Assembly (NCBI GenBank): GCA_030549495.1
Contig: JAUIRK010000113.1
Location: forward strand, 1 to 64,000
Direction: 5' to 3'
Length of the DNA stretch: 64,000 nucleotides
Origin: Nectonema munidae
Taxonomy: Eukaryota > Nematomorpha > Nectonematoida > Nectonematidae
How positions within the stretch are numbered: position 1 is the stretch's first letter; every line of letters begins with the position of its first letter. A program made the translations under genes and the position numbers. Under the pieces are notes generated by a model. That model was not told the origin of the DNA and did not search any database. It saw nothing but the letters and a program-made list of their open reading frames with translations. This document shows positions 59,761 through 64,000 of this stretch, piece after piece.

Positions 59761-60004
59761 TGACAAATCTTCAATTCTTTCAATATCTGTAATATTCAAA
59801 TGACTCATTTGTATATTCTACAGCAACTCACCTTTCACCTTTGCTGCTTGAAGTTTTCTTTCTTCTTGAGCATAAATTGAATAACTCATTTTAACATTTT
59901 TTTTCATATCTTTTTCTATAGTTTATTTTCAATGTACATCATTTGATTACTCAACATCTTTCATTATTTTCGTATGTCACTCGCATTGCTGTGTAAATTT
60001 TATA

Positions 60005-60028
60005 GTATATATATATATATATATATAT
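60005..60028. repeat. (AT)n microsatellite
   Basis: A short run of about 12 AT units just left of TTAA MITE copy 3. Confidence 0.8.
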
Positions 60029-60046
60029 CAAGCTTTTGTAGATTAA

Positions 60047-60154
60047 CCCATTTACGACCAATGTTCCTATTTTGGAACATAAGTAATTTCATCTGTTTCA
60101 TCACGAAGATGAAATTACTTATGTTCCAAAATAGGAACATTGGCCGTAAATGGG
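60047..60154. mobile_element. piggyBac-type MITE, copy 3 (near-perfect palindrome)
   Basis: TTAA at 60043-60046 and 60155-60158. The 108-base element is an almost perfect hairpin: arms of about 47 bases starting CCCATTTACGACCAATGTTC differ at one position around a loop of about 14 bases. Confidence 0.85.
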
Positions 60155-60293
60155 TTAATCACTTTTCAATCAAGTATTTGTTGAATAAAAGCTCCTCTTT
60201 TCCAGTTTCTTCTTCTTTCCACGACAATATCTATTTGATTTTCTTTGCATAGGCCCTTGCAATAGTATTTTATAACCCTAATTACAATTTTAA

Positions 60294-60399
60294 CCCATTT
60301 AAGACCAAGCAAAGCAGACGACTTTAGTAATTCCTATTTAATTCCATTTAAATTAGGAATTCATCTGCGTTCCCTTTGGGAACATTGATCGTAAATGTG
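60294..60399. mobile_element. piggyBac-type MITE, copy 4
   Basis: TTAA at 60290-60293 and 60400-60403. The left end CCCATTTAAGACCAAGCAAA matches copy 2; the right end AACATTGATCGTAAATGTG is slightly diverged. It lies only 136 bases from copy 3. Confidence 0.75.
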
Positions 60400-60403
60400 T
60401 TAA

Positions 60404-61590
60404 TACACATAAATATAATAATCAATAGACCTATATATATTTCCACATTATGACAAATTTTCCCAAAGTGAATCCGAACGTTGCGCCCTAATTAAAATTC
60501 GCAAATTTGCCAATTTCTTTAACCTTCCCAGTACGGACTCCACCTCTCAATTTTGGGTGAGTTTTTCACCCATTAACATATATCTAACCCTATCAAAAAA
60601 TATTTTTAAATAGATTATTTAAAATACATTCTGTTGTAAAAAAATTCCAGAAATTTTCTTTTTTCATTTATGAGCATATTAAACAAATCTCTCCCTTTTT
60701 TTGAATAGAAAAAATATCTTTTTTTTATTATAATTTTATGTTTTTCTTGTAAAAATTTTGTTTTTTATTATTTTTTCGGTGTCGGTATCTCATGCAGGGA
60801 ATATAAAACTTTTATAGATGCACGTGTGTCTTTTAGATGTAAGTAGGATTCAACAAATGTTTTTAGATTCCACAGAGTGTATATTTTTCAGACTGTGAGC
60901 AATATTCTCAATCAAATGTGATATATTACAAATTTCATTAAACGCAAAATTGCCCTCTTTAGAGCGAAATCGCATTAAGGCAAATTTAAAACTGGGCAAA
61001 GCGTCCTCTCTTAGGCAAAAAGATATTGAGGCGAAATGACATTTATTCTAGAAAGCCAAGTGCAAGACTTTAAATTTCTTCTAAAAAATATTATTGATGT
61101 TTTATATTTTTGAAATTAATAAAGAAAAAAAACTTTACTTCAAACTGAAAGTTTCTATCAACTTTCAAATTAGTCAGAGTTTATCTCCTCAAGCACCTTC
61201 GTTATATGAACTTATAATGCTTACAAATTCATTTTGAATCTCAGAAGTATATTTTGTAATTTTTGCAATACTTTGAGATATCTTAAATGAATTATAACGT
61301 AATTCAGTTTCATATAATTTTTATGTGTTAAAAATGTGTTACCTCACTGAGCTTTTTATCTTTTTTGAGACTGAATCCAAAAACATCCTCAAAGAGTAAA
61401 CCATTTGAGAGTAATTTTTGAACAATCTCAAAAGTAAACCATTTGAAGATTCTCTATCATATGTTTCCATTATTATCAATCTTATATAATATCTTGAAAA
61501 ATAAAAATATTTTCCATTTTAGATAATAATTAATCATTGCTTTAAAAAAATTAAGAAAATACCAATTTTTGAGGAGTTGGTTTTCACTGA
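60404..61590. other. No gene recognised
   Basis: A/T-rich. Short frames only. It may include the 3' part of the hAT relic that begins at 62541, but no motif confirms it. Confidence 0.4.
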
Positions 61591-62541
61591 CTAATGTTGA
61601 CATCTAATTTTTACATTCATACTTTTTTTCCATTCGGTCCATTTAAAAAAAGATAAAGCATGATGGGAAGAACTCTCATGTATACTAAAACCCTCCTCTT
61701 TGTCCAATGCATTCTTCCAATTAGTGTAACTGTTTTTCGTCTTTTTGTTCATTGTTTGTGGAAAAATTTCGACACGTAAAATAAAATGCTGCTTTTTTGA
61801 CGATGTAGTAGCCGAGCCATGGCTTTCCTTCAAAGCACACTTTTTCAAAATGGCGATTTATTTTGCCAAACTTTTTCGAGTTATAATAATACTCTCTAAG
61901 CTTAGGTTGTGAAGGAAGGCTGTAAATCGTTTAATGTTGTTTTACTTCTTCCAACTCCTTTATTCCTTCTGCAGAATTAAATATAGTTAAAAAATGCTCG
62001 AATATGACTTTGAAGCATTACTGTATTTGAGATTCTCCAATACATTCAGAATTCATTACATTAGATGATGTTGCAAAGTCTGTATTCCTTTCATTTGTTT
62101 GAAACGCATTACTTTAAAAATGTCATCAATTTTACTCTGCCCTTTCATACTTGGAAACAACTGGTATGGTTTTTATGGGGGTTGGCATTTCATGTCGTAT
62201 AGTTATTTTTAGCTGTTAGAAATTTCAAATTTACATTCTTAATTATTTTTCAAAGATAAATACTTAAATTATAGATAAAAGATTATTGAGTTTGATCACT
62301 TAGAAAGCATAGGGTGGAAAATAAGCGTACTTTATGAATTATGGAATTAGTTGTTTTGTTGAGTTAATAAAGAGCATTAAATAACAGTAAAAGGATTTTT
62401 TTAATATAAAAACTAAAAAAACATGTAACTTAAAAATAACAAAAGTAAATAAATTTGTAATATTCCCAAAAAAAGAAGGTCGAGGGGCGGGGAGCACAAA
62501 TGGAAGTTAGAGGGCACTGCCCCTCCTAGCTACGCCTCTGT
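61591..62541 (-). pseudogene. hAT relic with TTF-type zinc finger N-terminus (ZMYM1-like)
   Basis: The 5' end is CAGAGGCGTAGCTAGGAGGG at 62541 on the minus strand, a common terminus of DUF4371/ZMYM1-type hAT elements. Further along, 61770-61610 encodes KTKNSYTNWKNALDKEEGFS and HESSSHHALSFFKWTEWKKS, matching the TTF zinc-finger segment (GFSNWKxAxxxFxxHExSxxH). The catalytic domain was not found. Confidence 0.6.
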
Positions 62542-64000
62542 TTTCTTTAATTTCGAACATTCCACTCCCATATTTAAAATGATATTTAAAATTTTTGTAA
62601 TGAAGTATTTATCTTCAACACTCGTCAAATTGCAATATATTTTATGGGCCTATTTTTGAGTTTATACATTTGATAAGTCTGATTGTAGCAAGCAAATGGA
62701 GATTTTCTTAATTTTCAACCTGAAAGAGTATATATCTATATTTTCTTGAGAGAGATTTGATTAGTGAACATCATCAGTGCATTATGTCATTTTGGGCCAT
62801 TCTGCATATCTAATATTGACAGGATAAAATTTAATATCAAAGAAATTAACGTAATATGGTGCAAGATAGTATTTTGCAATAAAACTGGTGATTTGTTTGA
62901 TATGCTGAATTAAAATATGTGACTTTTTTAAATTAAGTTATGTTGTTAACTTTTATTCACGATTGAAATAAAAAAGAACACACACACACACACAAAACCT
63001 TTAGGCTCGTTTTGTTCTTTTGACTTGATGTTATGTATTTCATTCTCTAACATGAAAAATTTCTCATCCTTCACACGTTTGAAAAAAACTAAAATATTCT
63101 TAAAATAAATTAAAACTTTGCTTTAGCTTTGATAAGCAGCATCTGTACAAGCTAGGAATGTATATGCAGATATATCTTACAGATAAAAGGAGATACTCAT
63201 CGATGTTTAGGTCATTTGTAATTTTCCATAGAGTTTTAAAATGTTATGTATCATAAAAACTGAACATTTTGAGACTGTTTTTACTCACATACTCTTGTTC
63301 TGTCTAATTAATGTTTTTTACAAAATTTCTATGAAAATTTGTCTTTCCTCTGACATCATTTTTTGTATTTATGGGAATTTATTGCGGTTTTCCTTATACA
63401 TTATTCATGCAATTTTTTTGAAACATCATTAAAATTCATCACGAGTTCTGAATTTTTATATTTTACAAACTTATATTTAAGTGGAAAAAAAATTCTATAT
63501 TTACAAAAATAAAGCAAAACATTTTTTAAGAAACACAGGTAAAACCTTTTTACGCATTATAAAACACTTTTTTAAGCAATATTCAAACATTTGTTAAATT
63601 TTGTGTAGTTTTGCGGAAGTTTAAGGCACGGATTATAAGTAATTCAAAATTCTTGAAATATTCAAAATGATGAAATCTCTGAAAATAGTAAAAAAAATTC
63701 ATTTCTCTATCCACATTACAGATATACAGTAAAATCGAGTTGTGTAGAAGTTGAGATGAGAAAGTGAAAAGTTGGACACATATATTGCTTGGACTTGATT
63801 TCGTCACTGAGAGAAGAAACAGATCTCTTACCAACATTCATTACCAAATTGAGCACTGGAATTTTAAGGATTGAACGTTAATGTGTCCTATAATTTTATT
63901 TTCTTATTTTCCAACTTGTTCACTATTTACCATATGAGGTGAAGGCATACGATGCGGTTTCCAAAAGAAATTTCTTATTTTCAAACTTCACTTTTTTCGT
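62542..64000. other. A/T-rich, no gene recognised
   Basis: A short (CA)n lies at about 62978-62995. The frames at 63241-63432 (+) and 63583-63837 (-) are hydrophobic low-complexity with no recognisable motif. Confidence 0.5.

Overview
Eukaryotic nuclear DNA: very AT-rich, with spliced genes, long dinucleotide microsatellites and dense transposon relics. The two recognisable host genes are animal genes (FAM20 kinase, plexin-domain receptor). Introns of about 0.4-2.9 kb and the mixture of hAT, piggyBac, mariner-type and LINE debris suggest an invertebrate. A crustacean such as a parasitic copepod is plausible, but that is inference.

Layout. 1-9.6 kb (+): six 3' exons of a FAM20-family secretory-pathway kinase, most like the FAM20B glycosaminoglycan xylosylkinase. 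The 5' end lies outside the window. 9.6-18.0 kb: a convergent intergenic region filled with a decayed APE-type LINE, a second 5' fragment of it, and short dispersed repeats. 18.0-29.2 kb (-): nine exons of a PLXDC/TEM7 receptor, 338 residues, phases all consistent. Its N-terminal exon(s) were not found. 29.2-42.8 kb: a long (TG)n, a piggyBac relic carrying a hAT MITE with a clean 8-bp target duplication, a (GT)n plus 45-G tract, a decayed member of an unnamed repetitive gene family, and a hAT relic. 42.8-58.0 kb (-): a candidate unrecognised host gene whose three exons join in frame (213 residues). Its proposed 13.5-kb intron holds LINE relics, a foldback element with a nested hAT element, and tandem repeats. 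58.4-62.5 kb: two more hAT relics and two TTAA-flanked MITEs. 62.5-64 kb: nothing recognised.

The window is mainly a record of DNA-transposon activity. Several insertions can be read to the base from target-site duplications: hAT MITE in piggyBac (ccttagac), internally deleted hAT (ccatatag) inside a long-TIR foldback element (caaacact), and four TTAA-bounded palindromic MITEs. No RNA gene, CRISPR array, retrovirus, LTR element or Polinton was recognised.

The two host genes are not obviously related in function. One acts in the Golgi, probably on proteoglycan assembly. The other is a cell-surface protein. All exon boundaries were placed by eye from GT/AG sites, reading-frame continuity and remembered family sequences. 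No alignment program was run.
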